Positions 13,095-25,175 of a stretch of 64,000 nucleotides of DNA are shown piece by piece. This DNA comes from Ophioderma brevispina (Eukaryota > Echinodermata > Ophiuroidea > Amphilepidida > Ophiodermatidae): contig JAMKCH010002838.1 in assembly GCA_023653785.1 (NCBI GenBank), positions 1 to 64,000 of the forward strand. The letters are read 5' to 3'. Position 1 is the first letter of the stretch. Each line of letters begins with the position of its first letter. A program made the translations under genes and the position numbers. Under the pieces are notes generated by a model. The model ran no database searches and was not told the DNA's origin. It saw nothing but the letters and a program-made list of their open reading frames with translations.

Positions 13095-13309
13095 TACTGT
13101 AAAAGTGTAATTTTCACACATGTAATTTTCGCACTTCCAATATTTAGCATTTTTTCACTGTTCTTTTTTAAAGTTGTTTTGTTTATCCAAGCTCTAAGTA
13201 AGACTTACACAAAATAAGCTTTTTCATGTTTCGTTTAATTTTGGGCTTGCCCTCAGAAGTGACAAAAGCGGACAATTAATGTAGCGCGAATATTTCCATG
13301 TTTACAGTA
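13095..13309 (+). mobile_element. TACTGTAAA-TIR MITE inside copy A
   Basis: A 215-bp element starting TACTGTAAAAGTG and ending TTTACAGTA. Related copies occur at 31362-31938 (interrupted by another insertion) and 34987-35195 (opposite orientation). The interior contains TTCGCACTTC and GTAGCGCGAATATTT words. A TA dinucleotide at each end is compatible with TA target choice. No coding capacity. Confidence 0.7.
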
Positions 13310-13595
13310 AATTAAATAATGTTTACAGTAATCTATTTACAATAATCCAACATGATCCTCATGTTAAAATAAATACCGTTTCTTTTTCATAAATTGGTGT
13401 ATACCTGCAGGATGATCAATGACTTCGCTACTGTTTGTCAGATCTCATTAGCCAAGTTTCAAATAACTGAGAGATATTTATGGAATTAAAAACTAGGATA
13501 TTTAATGTGAAGTAAATTGATCCTAGAAGCAGAATGAGTCTTGCACTATCAAGAAAAGGTGAGAGAGTAAGCATAACTAGAAAATCATGAGAATG

Positions 13596-13670
13596 TGCCC
13601 TAAAAGGGATTGGAACCTGGGATCTCACTGAATGCAACTCTGTACTGGTCAGAGTTCCCAGGCTTAATTG
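13596..13670 (-). repeat. tRNA-like SINE head
   Basis: On the minus strand a box-B-like AGGTTCCAATCCC (about 13607-13619) lies downstream of a box-A-like TGACCAGTACAGAG, in tRNA promoter order. The same unit is present in copy B at about 32186-32265. The body downstream has no clear poly-A tail. It could be a decayed tRNA-derived SINE or a chance fold inside the duplication. Confidence 0.35.
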
Positions 13671-13862
13671 TGTGGAAATGGTGTGCGACATTTGGAAGAT
13701 GGTGCACTATCATCTACAGCTGAAAAGAAAGTGCTTTATCATTATCATTGTATCATTATTGGTTATTTGAAGACTGTTACAAACATGTTTAGCCAGAATC
13801 TTCCCAAAAGCCTTACAATTTACCCAAATGACATAACCAACAGCCCTGTACTAATTGAGTAG

Positions 13863-14765
13863 AGGTAAGCTTCGATAATCTCTGATGCCTATCTTTATCT
13901 AACCACTGTTGAAAACCAAGTTAAGTCAGATCCCCTTGAGACCTTGATCTTAATAGTTAGCTATTTTTAATCAACTCATTGCCATGGCACGAGCAGGGCC
14001 CCAATTGCAACATAGATCAACCTTACCAATTAATGGCACATGGGGCTAATAATCTATCCAAGTCATTATCAATGAATGGATACTCTCAAACCAGGAACAG
14101 ATTGCTAGCATTTTGAGCGTTTCAACTATAGCCTATTCACTTAAGGATATGAAGGGGGTATCTTGATTTGTTCGTTTGCTTGTGCTCTCACACTTTAAGG
14201 CTATTTTTAGCGGGATTTTTAGCTACTGTCTCTCTTATAATAATTGCCTAACTTTCATTGTATTACTTGACCAAAAATGCGTTGCCCTTTAAAAAAAGTT
14301 TGCTTGGTCATTAGGTTTTGGTGGGTAAGCTTCTACTTTAAAAGATCATTTTTTGAATGAAAGTGCCCATGAAGAAAAATGTAACTGTTCTATTAAAGTT
14401 CAACTCAATTTAACTTAGGAATGTCTGAATGAGTTATCATGCAGGTGGTTCTCAATTACATTAGCTGATGGCCAGAGAATGCAAACCTAATTTGAAAGTT
14501 CCTTACTTGAGGGCCAAATACACCTACATTTCTTATGTTGTCCCCCTTGATCTTTTAGAGGCAAGTCGAGCATCGAGGGCCAAAAATCATATCGTCCGTA
14601 AACGGGCCGCCTTCGTCGACCGTTCACGCCTAAAATATGGTACAGACCCATGCATTATCAGCCGTCTTTCATATCAAAAACGCATATGCGCGTATTTGTA
14701 ATCTCTAAAATCTCACTATCACATTTAAATGACAATTGTAAATGACCAGGACTCCTTTGCGTTTA
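13863..14765. other. No gene seen
   Basis: AT-rich sequence downstream of copy A. The 77-codon frame at 14468-14701 is GC-richer than its surroundings but shows no recognisable domain. Confidence 0.4.
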
Positions 14766-15128
14766 TTAAAGGGGGATGGCCCAATTTAAGTATATGAAAT
14801 CTTCATTTTTGACAGAATGGACTTCACCCCAAAACCCAAATCTGTAAGTTTGCGCCGATATTTTTCAATCTGTTTTTGATGAGGGCTAAAACGTGATTTT
14901 GTAAGCCCCATAGAGTACTTGTTTAAAATTGCATATTTGGTCCGACTAAAATGGGGCACATTTTTCGTTTATGACTTCCAACCAAACATCTTTTTAGCCC
15001 TAAATTTCACAGGTAAATGACAAAATAGTAGCTTTCTTTCCTTCTTAACCAAAATTTTGACCACTTTCGGGAAAATCTGGGGTCCCTGGGGACGAGGCTA
15101 TTAGCTTTGGGGGCCCATGGACCTTTAA
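14766..15128. mobile_element. TTAAAGG-type MITE (family with GGGCCC near ends)
   Basis: Bounded by TTAA at 14766-14769 and 15125-15128. The left end is TTAAAGGGGGATGGCCC; the right end on the opposite strand is TTAAAGGTCCATGGGCC, a ~17-bp imperfect inverted repeat. The interior words CAAACATCTTTTTAGCCCTA and TTTTGACCACTTT recur at 63140-63414 in the same order, which identifies a second copy of the family. No ORF of note. Confidence 0.65.
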
Positions 15129-16411
15129 GATCGGTTTCTACATTTTTTAAAATGAAAATTGAAAATTGTTTATGTTTTAAAAAGTTAGCCTCACATACCC
15201 CTCTCATTCACTCGCGGACCCCGGTGTATCATCCTGGTTGAACCGATTCAAAGTCCAATACTGTTTTGTGTGGGCTGCTTCTTCCCCAAACAGAACTAGG
15301 GGTCCGACATGGGTTGCCAAATTGTCGCCGTGTCGCGATTTTAGCGCACTTGGAGTGTCGCGGGTCGCTTTTTAGCCCAGCTCAAGTGCGCGTGTCGATC
15401 TTTATATTGTGTGCCTTCGGATGTCGGATCATTTATTGGCATCGCATGTTGAATTTTTCTGCCTACAATTGGTTCAGGAAAATCCATTTATAGAGCTCTA
15501 TTCGTCGATTTTTGGCCACGCTCTGTTTTTTTAGAGTTTGATAAATTAGCATTATTTACTTCCATTTGATACGAAAATGGGTAGACTCAGTTATAAGAGT
15601 CCAGTTGCGATAAAATCCCGTGATACATTTTAACTTTATAAACATCGTCACTTCCACTCATTTGAAACTACCGGTTAAGTACGTACATTACCTCTGTTTT
15701 AGGAATCTCTTGCCTCGCCGTCTTAAAAAAAAAACGTTGTGCATGGCATGATAATTAAATCATCGCCAGTCTTTGGAGCTATTTTTTGGGTACAATTTTA
15801 ATAATGTCCGACAATGTTTTAGAGCCTAAGCCTTATGCTTGTGTACAGGACGAGCAACGAACAAGTTTGCGAATTTGCACCTGTTCGATGTGTCCAATGC
15901 TAAGCACCGAACATAACATTTCGATGTCGTTTTGACATGTAAAGTTTTGTTGTTTTTCCAAATGACGTGTGCATATTATAAGCGCTGAAAAAGAACGTCG
16001 AAATAACATGATATTGATATCAGAAATGTGTAGCAGACATCGGTAAATAACTGTCTTCAATGCAAGTGCGCGGATTGATTTTGTGTTGCTAAGTGCATTT
16101 GATGGGCCGGGTAAACTCTTTCTGCTGTCATTTTACATGCTATGTCAGTAATAGGTGTTATGAGTATGCGAGTAAGACCAACCCGACATTTGCACAATGA
16201 GGTATTTTGACAACAAATATTGCAGCGGAGGGGGATTTCCCGAAGAATTTGCATCATATTTATCGGTGTCGCGTGATTCCCAACAATCCCTAGCACGATC
16301 CAAAATGTAATCAAGTTGCAAATAAAACATGACTCACAAACAGAGTCGACTTAAATCTCTTTTTTTGTGTTGTCTTTCACAGTAATTTTTAATCACAATA
16401 ATTATTATTGC
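15129..16411. other. No gene seen; moderate GC patches
   Basis: The 15200-15480 part is richer in CpG than its surroundings. The minus-strand frames at 15833-16330 are cysteine-rich but resemble nothing I know. No splice-compatible exon could be argued. Confidence 0.4.
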
Positions 16412-16751
16412 TTAAAGGGCATTTCGTGATTCCACACTTCTGGTTTTATTCATGGTTCACTAGAATCCTTTGAGAAAGCTTATTCCAAATTTGAGTTGAT
16501 CCTGACCCTGCGGGTTTTGTTATGAGCAAATACTGTTTCCCACGGTTCCCAAGGCCACTGTGCGGTATTTTCTGTCCGTTTTACGGCAACAGAAAATACA
16601 ACGTGAATTTCTTATCAGGTAACCGACCGAATTTGCACGTAGATTGTACACATGGATTACTAATGCCCGAACGGTTCTATGATGATAAAATCTCAACTTT
16701 TTCGAGGTAACTCGGGGACGAGGTTGAGGATCAGCGAAATGGCCCCTTTAA
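16412..16751. mobile_element. TTAAAGGGCATTTCG-type MITE
   Basis: Flanked by TTAA at 16412-16415 and 16748-16751. The left end TTAAAGGGCATTTCGTGAT matches the opposite-strand right end TTAAAGGGGCCATTTCGCTG as a ~20-bp TIR with small gaps. A central palindrome TATTTTCTGT...ACAGAAAATA sits at about 16566-16599. The right half matches 55660-55917 (same orientation) and a fragment near 58085-58165 (inverted). Length and lack of ORF fit a non-autonomous element. Confidence 0.7.
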
Positions 16752-17045
16752 GTAAATAGCCACCTTAAGAATGATGGTACAAACTTTTTCTCATCAGGCT
16801 GAGTTCCCCCCGTGTATTGAATGGAACATCCAGCATTCATATTTTAATTAGTAAGTAACACAAACAAACAGGGGTAATTCATTTAAATAAGTCCAAATTA
16901 TTTTTAAACAGGCGGGGTTCTCGAACCACAAGTCCGCCTGCTTTTCGCGTATAGCGTAGACAAAAAAGCAGCACACCAGATTGCAACTGTACAGTGAGTG
17001 AGTTTTCCCAAAGAAGTTGTGCAAGCAGATACCGTGGAGGATTGC

Positions 17046-20000
17046 AGGTACCCCTCCCCAAGCCCCCCACCCCCCTCCCCAATACCCTACAACACCTCAC
17101 CCCTATGGCCAACACCCCATCACCAACACCCCAACCCCCCCTCCCACAACCACACCCCGCAACACCCCACTCCCCTCCCCAACACTTGCAAACCACCCCA
17201 CCCCATTTCCCCCAACACTCCAAACCACCACCGCCACCCCCCCCCTCCCCCACACCCCTCAACACCCCCCTCCTCCCCCCCCCCCTCCACACCCCACCCC
17301 TACACCCTCACACCAACACCCCACATGGCCCGCACCCACCACCCCGCCCCCACCCAGCCCCCACCGCTCCCCACCCCCCCTCACCCCCCCCCCTCCCCAC
17401 ACCCCTCCACACCCCCCTCCTCCCCACACCGCAACCGCCCCCCTGCCTCCTCCCCCACCCTCCCCACCCCTCCGCAACAAACCCCCCTCCCCTCCCCACC
17501 CCCGCCCCCCCCCCCCCCCCCCCCCCCCCCCTCCCCCACCACTCCCCCCCCCCCCACTCTCCTCCCTACCCCCCCCCCCCCCACCCCTCCCCTCCCCCCA
17601 CACCACCACCACCCCCACCCCACCACAACCCCCCCCGCCCGTCCCCCCCCCCCCCAACCCCGCATCCCCGTCCGCCCCCCACCCTCCCCCCCGGCCACCC
17701 ACCTCTCCCACCCCACCGCCCCCCTCCCCCCTGCGCCACACCACCTCACAACAACACCCCCCCCTCCCCAACACCACCGCAACACCCCACCCCCTCCCCA
17801 CACCCTCACACCCCACCCCCTTTCGCCAACACCACCCGCAACCCCACACCCACCCTCCTCCAAACCAACCTCAACACCCACACCCGCTCCCCAACACACC
17901 TCAACACCCCACCCCCTCCCCCAACACCAACGGCAACACCCCACCCCCTCCCCAACCCCCTCACACACCCCACCCCCCATCCCCCCAACACCCCGCAATA
18001 CCCCACCCTCCTCCCCAAACACCCCTCAACACCCTCCCCCCCCTCCCAACACTCACCATCTCGAACACCCCCACCACACATCCACCACACCCCAGCAACA
18101 TCCACACCCCCTCCCACCCAGCCCCCCCTCAACCCCACCCACCCCCCCCAACCACCCGCAACACCCCACCCTGCAACACCCCTCCCCAACACCCGCAGCA
18201 CCCCTCCCCAACACCCCCACCCCTCCCCAATCACCCACACCCGCAAACACCCACCCCTTCTCAACACACCGCACACCCCACCCCCTCTGCAACAACACTG
18301 CAACACCCCACCCCCTTACCCAACATTCCGCAACACCCCTCCCCCACACCCCTCAACACCCACCCCCTCCCCCACCCCTCAATACAGGGGAAACACCCAC
18401 CCTCCCCACCCTCACCCGCCCCACCCCTCCCCACACGCCTGCCACAACCCGCCACCCCCTCCCCAACACCGTCGGCATCCCGCACCACCCCACCCCCTCC
18501 CCCCCCCCATCCCCCAACCCCCCCCCCCTCCCCCCCCCCCCCCCCCTCCCACCACCCCCGCCCCACACCACACTCCTCCCCAACACCCCTCCACCACCCC
18601 TCCCACACCCGCCACCCCTCTCCAACAGCACCGCAACAACCCAACCCCAACCCCCTCCCCAACACCGCCGCAACACCACCCCACCTCGCATCCCCACACA
18701 ACAACCTCCACACAAACAACCCCACCCCTCACCCAACACCCTCCCCACACCCCGCTCGAACCAACCCCACCCTCAACCCCTCCCCCTCACCGACCGCAAC
18801 CCCCCCCCAGGCCTCCCCCACCCCCCCTCAACACCCGCCACCTCCTTCCCCAACATCCCCCCACCCCGCCACACCCTACCCCCCCTACCCCACCTACCAC
18901 CTCACACCCCCCCCCCCAACACGCCTGCAACACCGCCACCCCCGTCCCCAGCACCCCCCACCCTCCCCAAACACCGCAACACCACACCCCTCCCAACACC
19001 CCCAACAAACACCCTCCCCAACAAACCCGACAACAACCCCTCCCCACACCACAACAACACGCGCAACCAACCAACCCTCCCCAACCCCCGCCACACCCCA
19101 CCCCCTCCCCCCAACCACCACCTCAACCCCCCCCCCCTCCCCAACCCCGCCCTCAACACCCCAACCCCCTCCCCAACCCCCCTCCTCACACACCCACCCC
19201 CTCCCCAACCCCCGGAACCCTCAACCCCCCCCCCTCCTCACCACCCCCCTCCCCCCCCACCCCTCCCTGCCCACCCCCCCCCCTTCCGCCCACCCTTCCA
19301 CCCCCACGCCCCCCCCCTCCCCCACCCCCTGCACCCCCCCCCCCCTCCCCCCCCCCCCCTCCTAACACCACCCACACCACAACCCCACCCCTCCCCAACC
19401 CCCCGCCCCCCCCCCCACAATCCGTCCCCCCCCCCCCCTGCCCCCCCCCACCCCCCAGGAAACCCTCCCGCCCCCGCCCCTCCTCCCCCCCCCCCCTCCC
19501 CACCTCCCACCCCCCCCTCCCCCGCCCAACCCCACCCCTCCCAACACACCGGTCAACAACCCCACCCCCTCCCAAACACCCCCTCAACAACCACCACCAC
19601 CCCGCTCCCACACCCACAACACCCCAGCCCACCCTCCCCAAACCCCCATCCCTCCCACACCCATCCCCATCCCCCTTCCCAAAAACAAACAAATTCAAAA
19701 AACAAACACCCCACCCCCAACACCCCACCGCCCTTCCCTCAAGCACCCGCAATACCGCCAGCTCCCTCCCCAACTACCCAGCCCCTCCCAACTCACCTCC
19801 CCAACCGCCACCACCACCCCCTCCCCAACAACCAACATTCCCCATCCCCATCCCCCTCCCCCAACACTCCCATCCCCCCCCTCCCCAAACCCCATCCCGC
19901 CTCCAACACCACTCCCCCGCCCACACCCCCCAGTCCGCCCTCCCCAGACACCCCATCCCCCCTACCCCAACACCCCTCCCCTCCCCAACACCCACCCCCT

Positions 20001-21512
20001 CCCCAACACAATCCGGCAACACCCCACCCCCTCGCCCAACACCCCTCAACACCTACCCTCCCCAACACCACCCCGCAACCGACAACACCCCCCGCCCCCA
20101 ACACCCTCAACATCCCACCCCCCTCCACCCATCCCCCCACCCCTCCCCACAACACCCTCACCCAAACAAAACCCCCCAAACCCTCCCACACCCACACCAA
20201 CCGCCTCCCCACCACCCTCAACACCCTCCCCCCCACCACCCCTCAACAACAACCCCACCCCTCCCCAACACCCCTCAACAACCCCCACCGCCTCTCCCCA
20301 ACACCCTCCCCAACACCCCCCCCCTTCCCCCAACACCCCTCAAACACCCACCCCCTCCCAACAGCCCTCATACCCCCCACCCCTCCTCAACCCCCAGTCC
20401 CAACACCCCGCAGATCCCCCCCCCCTTCCCACACCTTTAACACCCCACCCCCCCTCCCCCACCCCCTTGCCACACCCCACCACCTCACCCCCCACCCCTC
20501 CCCCCCACACCCCAACCCCGAAACCCCTCCCCAACACCCGCCCTCACCACCCCCCACCCCTCCCACCCGCCTTCGAAGTTGGATGAGAGCCCTCCCTCCC
20601 CCCCCACAAAGTCCCATCCATCCAACACCCCTCCCGTCCCACCCCTCCCTCCCCCATCCCCCCTCCCCACACTCCACCCCCTCTCCCCCCCGCCCCGCCC
20701 ATCCCCCACCACCCCCCGTCAAACACCCACCCCTCCCAAACACACCGCACCACCCACCCCTCCCCAACACACCGCAACACCCCACCCCCTCCCAACACCG
20801 TCACACACCCCACCCCCTCCCCAACAACCCCCAATCCCTCCCCACACCCGCCGCAACACCCCAACCACCCCCTCCCTCCTCGCAACCCCCAACCCCCCCC
20901 CAACACACCTCCCCCGTCCCCCGGCCTTGCCTCAACAGCAACCCCCCTCCCTACCCCACTCCCTCCCCAACAGCCCATGCCCCTCCCCCAACACCATCCC
21001 CCTACCCACACCCAAACCCCCCCCCCAATCCCCACACCCAACCGCACCATCCCACTCCCACCTCCCCAACAACCCACATACCCCATCCCCCCCCCCATCA
21101 CCCCGCATCCCCCTCCCCAACACCCATCTCCCCCTCCCCAACATCCCCACCCCCTCCCCAACACCCCATCCCTCCCCAACACCCCATCCCCCTCTCCAAC
21201 ACCCCATCCCCTCCCCACCCCCCACACCCAACCCCCCTCGCCCAACACCCCACTCCCTCCCGCCCAACACCCCCCCCCTCCCCAACACCCCCCCCTCCCC
21301 AACACCCCACCCCCTCCCCAACACCCCAACCCCCCCCACACAACACACCACCCTGCACCAACCCCACAACCACCCCTCACTCACCCTACCCCCTCCTCCC
21401 CAATACCCCTCAACACCGCACCACCCCTCCCCAACACCCACCTCTACCCCCAACACCCCACCTTCTAGGTGATTCCCAACCTCTCCCCAACACCCCACCC
21501 TGCTCCGTGTAA
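17046..21512. repeat. Giant C-rich minisatellite, nearly G-free on + strand
   Basis: About 4.4 kb of CCCC/CAACACC words. The clearest unit is 19-20 bp, CAACACCCCACCCCCTCCC, seen for example at 21296-21330; elsewhere it degenerates into C runs of up to about 30. G is almost absent on the plus strand, so the complement is a long series of G runs able to form G-quadruplexes. Open frames of 1148, 1504 and 782 codons exist only because CCN, CAN and ACN codons contain no stop; they encode Pro/His/Thr strings and are not genes. Confidence 0.93.
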
Positions 21513-21519
21513 CACAGAA

Positions 21520-22500
21520 ATATTGCCTATCCCATGTACTGTTTCAGCTATACAGTACGTGCATATTTAATTAGGTCAATTGTAGCACAAAATGCCCCTT
21601 TTAATTGGCCCACATGCACTTTGACCCAATTATGATTAGGTCTTCGTGTTTTGTCACCTGTTTTGAGTACACCACCAAATACACAACAGCCAGATAATGC
21701 CATAAACACATGCAACCTAATTTAGTGTAAAAGGGGGGTAAACAACTCCTGAATCAAATTCTGTTTGAAGGTGTAGTATTTTCACACTGAACCATTTACA
21801 ACCTGAGAAAATTTTGTTGAAATGGACCAGCCATTTTATGCATTAGTTGCAATTTTAAATAATCAAGAATGCCCCCTTTAATTGACCCACATTGCATTTT
21901 GACCACCATTATGATTCCCACAAAAGATGTTCCCATATAGTAGTCTCATGTAGCCGAAGGAATTTTGCATATCCAATTACCATTTAAGCGATACAGCATT
22001 ACGCATATTTAATTGATCAATGTGCATCAAAATGCCCTTTTATTTGATCCACTTGCACTTTGACCGCAATTGTGATTCATACAAAAATGTACGGCATAGA
22101 AGTCTCATGTAGCTAAGAATTTTTGTTCATATCCAATGTACAATTTCATGATACACAATTTCATATTTAATTAGATCATTTATCAAAAAAATGCCCCTTA
22201 ATCGGCCACATGCACTTTGACCCAATTATGAGTCACCCAAAAGATGCATAGCATAGTAATCTTTCATTCGCGAAGGAATTTGCCTATCCGATGTACGGTT
22301 TCAAGATACCAGTAATGACCATATTTTTAGCTTATTTGCATACCTAATCCGCAATGTATCAACACACGTTCAAATTGCAAAAAAGATATCGCACCATGAT
22401 AGGCTACCATGCAGTGAAGGAATTTCCGTATCCAATGTACCCTTTCAAACTTATACCAATTACGCTGTTTTTTGCATTTAATTAGGCATGCTCATTTGCA
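21520..22500 (+). repeat. ~155-bp AT-rich tandem repeats beside the C-rich array
   Basis: Units recur near 21522, 21953, 22112, 22269 and 22420. Each has a GAA(G)GAATTT-like start, a TATCCAATGTAC-like word, CATATTTAATTAG(G/A)TCA, AAAATGCCC and CACTTTGACC. Spacing is about 155 bp, with a longer first interval that holds extra sequence. Units differ by many small gaps. A related shorter unit (CTTAATTTGC, ACGCCCGAATCTAATCA) continues to about 22700. Confidence 0.75.
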
Positions 22501-22804
22501 TACTTAATTTGCCCGAAATACGCCCGAATCTAATCATTTCGAGAACTCTCCAGCCCGCTCCCATCCCCCAATTACATCATTATAACGCCTTACGGAACTC
22601 CCAAAAACTTGTACACAAGCCTTGCGGGAAAATTTTCGTTAATTATGCGAATTAGGATACTTAATTTGCATTTTTACGCCCAAGAATCTAATCAGGTCAG
22701 AACTCGTGGACCCCTCTTCTTCCACCAAGTTCATCATCATGCCCTTACGGACTCCAGATACTCTAACACAAGCCCGTGAACACAGGACGTCAGGCACACA
22801 TCAG

Positions 22805-22926
22805 CAGGACAGACACAGACGACAGACATACAGACAGACAGACGGACAGACCACAGACAGACAGACAACAGTGATTACTAAGTCCTCTGCCGAACAAAGT
22901 CGGCGAGACAAATCATTTAAAACTAC
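22805..22926 (+). repeat. ACAG/ACGG microsatellite plus terminal hairpin of E1
   Basis: CAGACAGACAGACGGACAGA-type repeats are followed by GTGATTACTAAGTCCTCTG and then a stem TGCCGA / TCGGC with a 6-base loop. E3 ends similarly, with CACACGGACG and a hairpin flanked by AGTCCCC and GGGGAC. The position at the right edge of the tandem core suggests a 3' terminus. Confidence 0.6.
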
Positions 22927-24480
22927 AAACTCAGATTTTGACCTTCTCTAAATGGGGATAATGTGTTTTAATGGCTCAAATTTGTTGTCATTTTCAAGAT
23001 GAAAGATAAATCATGGCGGCGGGCCGGCTCGGCTGCTGGTAAGCTGCCGGTCAAGTTTCCGAAGTTATAGCAACAATTTCATTTACAGAGATGAATTAGT
23101 AACCCGATATTAAAAAATGATTAACACATATTACTGATACCGTCCTTGAGGATAAGTAAAACTAAAAGACTCCAGGCCGCGCCTGAATATCGCATTTGGA
23201 AGGTATTTTCGTACGTCCTTATACTTCTGGCTTGTAAGGTTGGTTCCCCCCCACAAGTTGTGTGGTCCGCGTGTCAAGATAACGGAAGTTATGAAAGTCG
23301 TTCGTCGGTTTTTAATTTTCCATTTTCCCCAAGTCGCGTGCTCGAACGTAACGTCATTTTTGGAAAATGTCCGTCGCTCGATAAGAGTCTGCACATGTTC
23401 GAAGTTCGCGGGATAATAAGGCCGTGTCCGCCACTTGTCATTTTTAACCCCATGTAGACCCCTAGAACCGGACCACACTCCCTTAATGCCATTCTAAATG
23501 ACCACATTATCGTACCTTTCTTTTATATGTGATTTTTTATAGCCAATAAAATGTTTGGCAGCTGCTAGTGCAAAATTTAGCAAATAAATTGTGGTTAATT
23601 TATTGCACAGTCCAATATTGTCAGTATTTTTCATTGAAACCTTGAGCATTACAAATGAACCTAATTTAGTCCTTAACCAGAGGGAGGAAAGGCTCCCTTG
23701 AGCCCTCTAAATGTTCTGTAACCTTGTTGCAAGAGCTTGCAAGCTAGTGCAGGAACAGGTAATGGGAATGACCTGTGTAAACTACTCTCACCACGTCACA
23801 TCATTTCAAATTGAAGTCATGAACGTGACCCTTGTGAATGACTTTGTTGCCCAAATTTTCTTGATGTCGCCAATAAAAAGTCTTTTCTCGGTAAATGGGA
23901 TAATGCAGCCAGAGCTAAAACAAGACAGTGAAAGTGGAAAATCGGAAAAAGTTTTATTGCAATTGATACAAAAGGAGGATTTCACAATTTTAGAGCAACC
24001 TCTCTTTCATTTCTGGATCAACAAATACCTGGGGAAAAAAAAGCATAATTCCATTTTTTTTTAATTCTCATATATTGCCATGCCACATAGTTACCATTAC
24101 ACCATCCCAAATTTCTTAGCAGAAGCGAGTCATTAGAATTCCATAATTTTTTTTGATTTTTATTTATTTGGAACAATGGTCCTGGATAGTCCAAGGGACC
24201 CTCTACAGTAAGCCTTATTTCCACTGGTTCTTTACTTTCCGGGGCGAAATGGGGACAGCCAAGGGTAATCACCCTATTCTTTTTTCGAAACTGACTGTGG
24301 ATCTGTAACAGGTTTTGGCTCTCTGTACTAGAACCTATGGCTTAACATCCCCTCCTAAGGATGCGGTATCACGGATCAGTGCCCAAGTCAACGAACCCAC
24401 GGGGGAGAATGATTTCTAATTATCAATAGCCCATACAGATTAAATCAGAACTAAGAACCTAATAAAGATCAACGAGTTGC
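22927..24480. other. No gene recognised; overlapping modest ORFs at 23.13-23.51 kb
   Basis: Frames of 115 and 72 codons (minus) and 103 codons (plus) overlap at 23131-23507 in a patch of more balanced GC. Mutual overlap on both strands with no domain argues against coding. A frame of 117 codons at 23711-24064 is likewise unrecognised. Confidence 0.4.
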
Positions 24481-24489
24481 CAACGCCAG

Positions 24490-24580
24490 GAATAGAACTG
24501 GGGACTCTAGCCACCTAAGGCTCATACTTCTAGATAACCAACAGTGGGCCACACTCTCCACAAGGCTCACATACAAAACA
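24490..24580 (-). repeat. tRNA-like sequence (possible SINE head)
   Basis: On the minus strand, a box-B-like CAGTTCTATTCC lies about 40 nt downstream of TGTTGGTTATCTAGAAG, which resembles box A, and a TGAGCCTTAGGTGGCT stretch sits between as an anticodon-arm equivalent. The fold is incomplete, so this is a tRNA-derived repeat rather than a functional tRNA gene. Confidence 0.4.
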
Positions 24581-24952
24581 ACTTTAAGAGCTGCCAGCAT
24601 TTCAGGTGATGTCAAAATTTAATCTTTTTATGGTTAGTCCGAGTGACAAAGGGACTATGAATCACCAAAAGCTTCTTTAAACACAATATCAACTATAAAG
24701 AGATGGATAGAAACACAAAACGTTCCAAGTCGAGGGACCGTCCTTTGTATGTAAGTAGCTATTCTTTATCTGTTAATAAGCAGGAGTCCGTCTTCTGGGT
24801 AAAGTAATCCTCTTAGCATTTCGACTTCCATGCCTAGCGACTTCTTCAAATGGCTCAATCAATAGTGGGAAGTGGTATCAATTTCGTACGATAAATTAAC
24901 TGCCTAATTGGTGGTGCCGGTGGATAAACATTTTGTGGCTTTCGCATCCATG

Positions 24953-25175
24953 TATAAAAGCGTACTCGGGCACAAAAAAAAGCGCAGTGAAGCCAACTAA
25001 GTCGTACGGAATCAAGTTGAAAAAGGTTGAAACATATAGGCCTCTGGTAATGCGTTTTAAAACTAAACGCTAAGTGATATATGTCTTCTTATATAGTATA
25101 ATTATTTCACATTTATGTACTGTGATTTATCTGTATATCATATGATTGTATCATGATTTTATTCGATGAAATAAA
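24953..25175 (+). promoter_or_regulatory. TATA-like box followed by AATAAA ~215 bp later
   Basis: TATAAAAG at 24953-24960 is followed by a non-coding stretch and AATAAA at 25170-25175. A strong TATA box with a nearby polyadenylation signal is the core of many LTRs, but no TG...CA boundaries or adjacent retroelement genes are visible. It may be chance in AT-rich DNA. Confidence 0.25.

Larger units (their letters stand above)
12487..13862 (+). repeat. Duplicated 1.4-kb segment, copy A (lacks three insertions)
   Basis: This segment aligns along its whole length, same orientation, with copy B at 29366-32430. Anchors shared in order include AGTTGCCAG, GTTGAATCAACAAACATAG, GACATGTTAACATAGATGTC, TTATCAGTCAAGGAATGCTA, TACTGTAAAAG, GTGCCCTAAAAGGGATTG, GACATTTGGAAGATGGTGCA and a final TAATTGAGTA. 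Differences are mostly substitutions and one- or two-base gaps, plus three large insertions present only in B. It is either a segmental duplication or two copies of a long interspersed repeat. No coding content is seen. Confidence 0.85.
16909..22926 (+). mobile_element. Composite tandem-core element E1
   Basis: The order is: a head with the palindrome GGTTCTCGAACC (16916-16927) inside a CAGGCGG/CCGCCTG stem; a unique head to about 17045; a 4.4-kb C-rich array; ~155-bp AT-rich tandem repeats; an ACAG/ACGG microsatellite (22805-22870); and a hairpin TGCCGA...TCGGC (22888-22904). Head, tandem core, tetranucleotide tract and terminal hairpin is the plan described for pearl/Helentron-associated (HINE) non-autonomous elements of invertebrates. 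That assignment is inference. E2 and E3 in this window share the head palindrome. Boundaries are approximate. Confidence 0.55.

Noticed and set aside
16994..21512. Very long plus-strand ORFs (1148, 1504, 782 codons) and several long minus-strand ones
   Set aside because: They come from a nearly G-free C-rich tandem array in which stop codons cannot arise; the products are Pro/His/Thr or Gly/Trp/Val strings, open in all frames at once.
23131..23507. Overlapping 115-, 103- and 72-codon ORFs
   Set aside because: Open on both strands, no domain, no start context or splice pattern; not annotated as genes.
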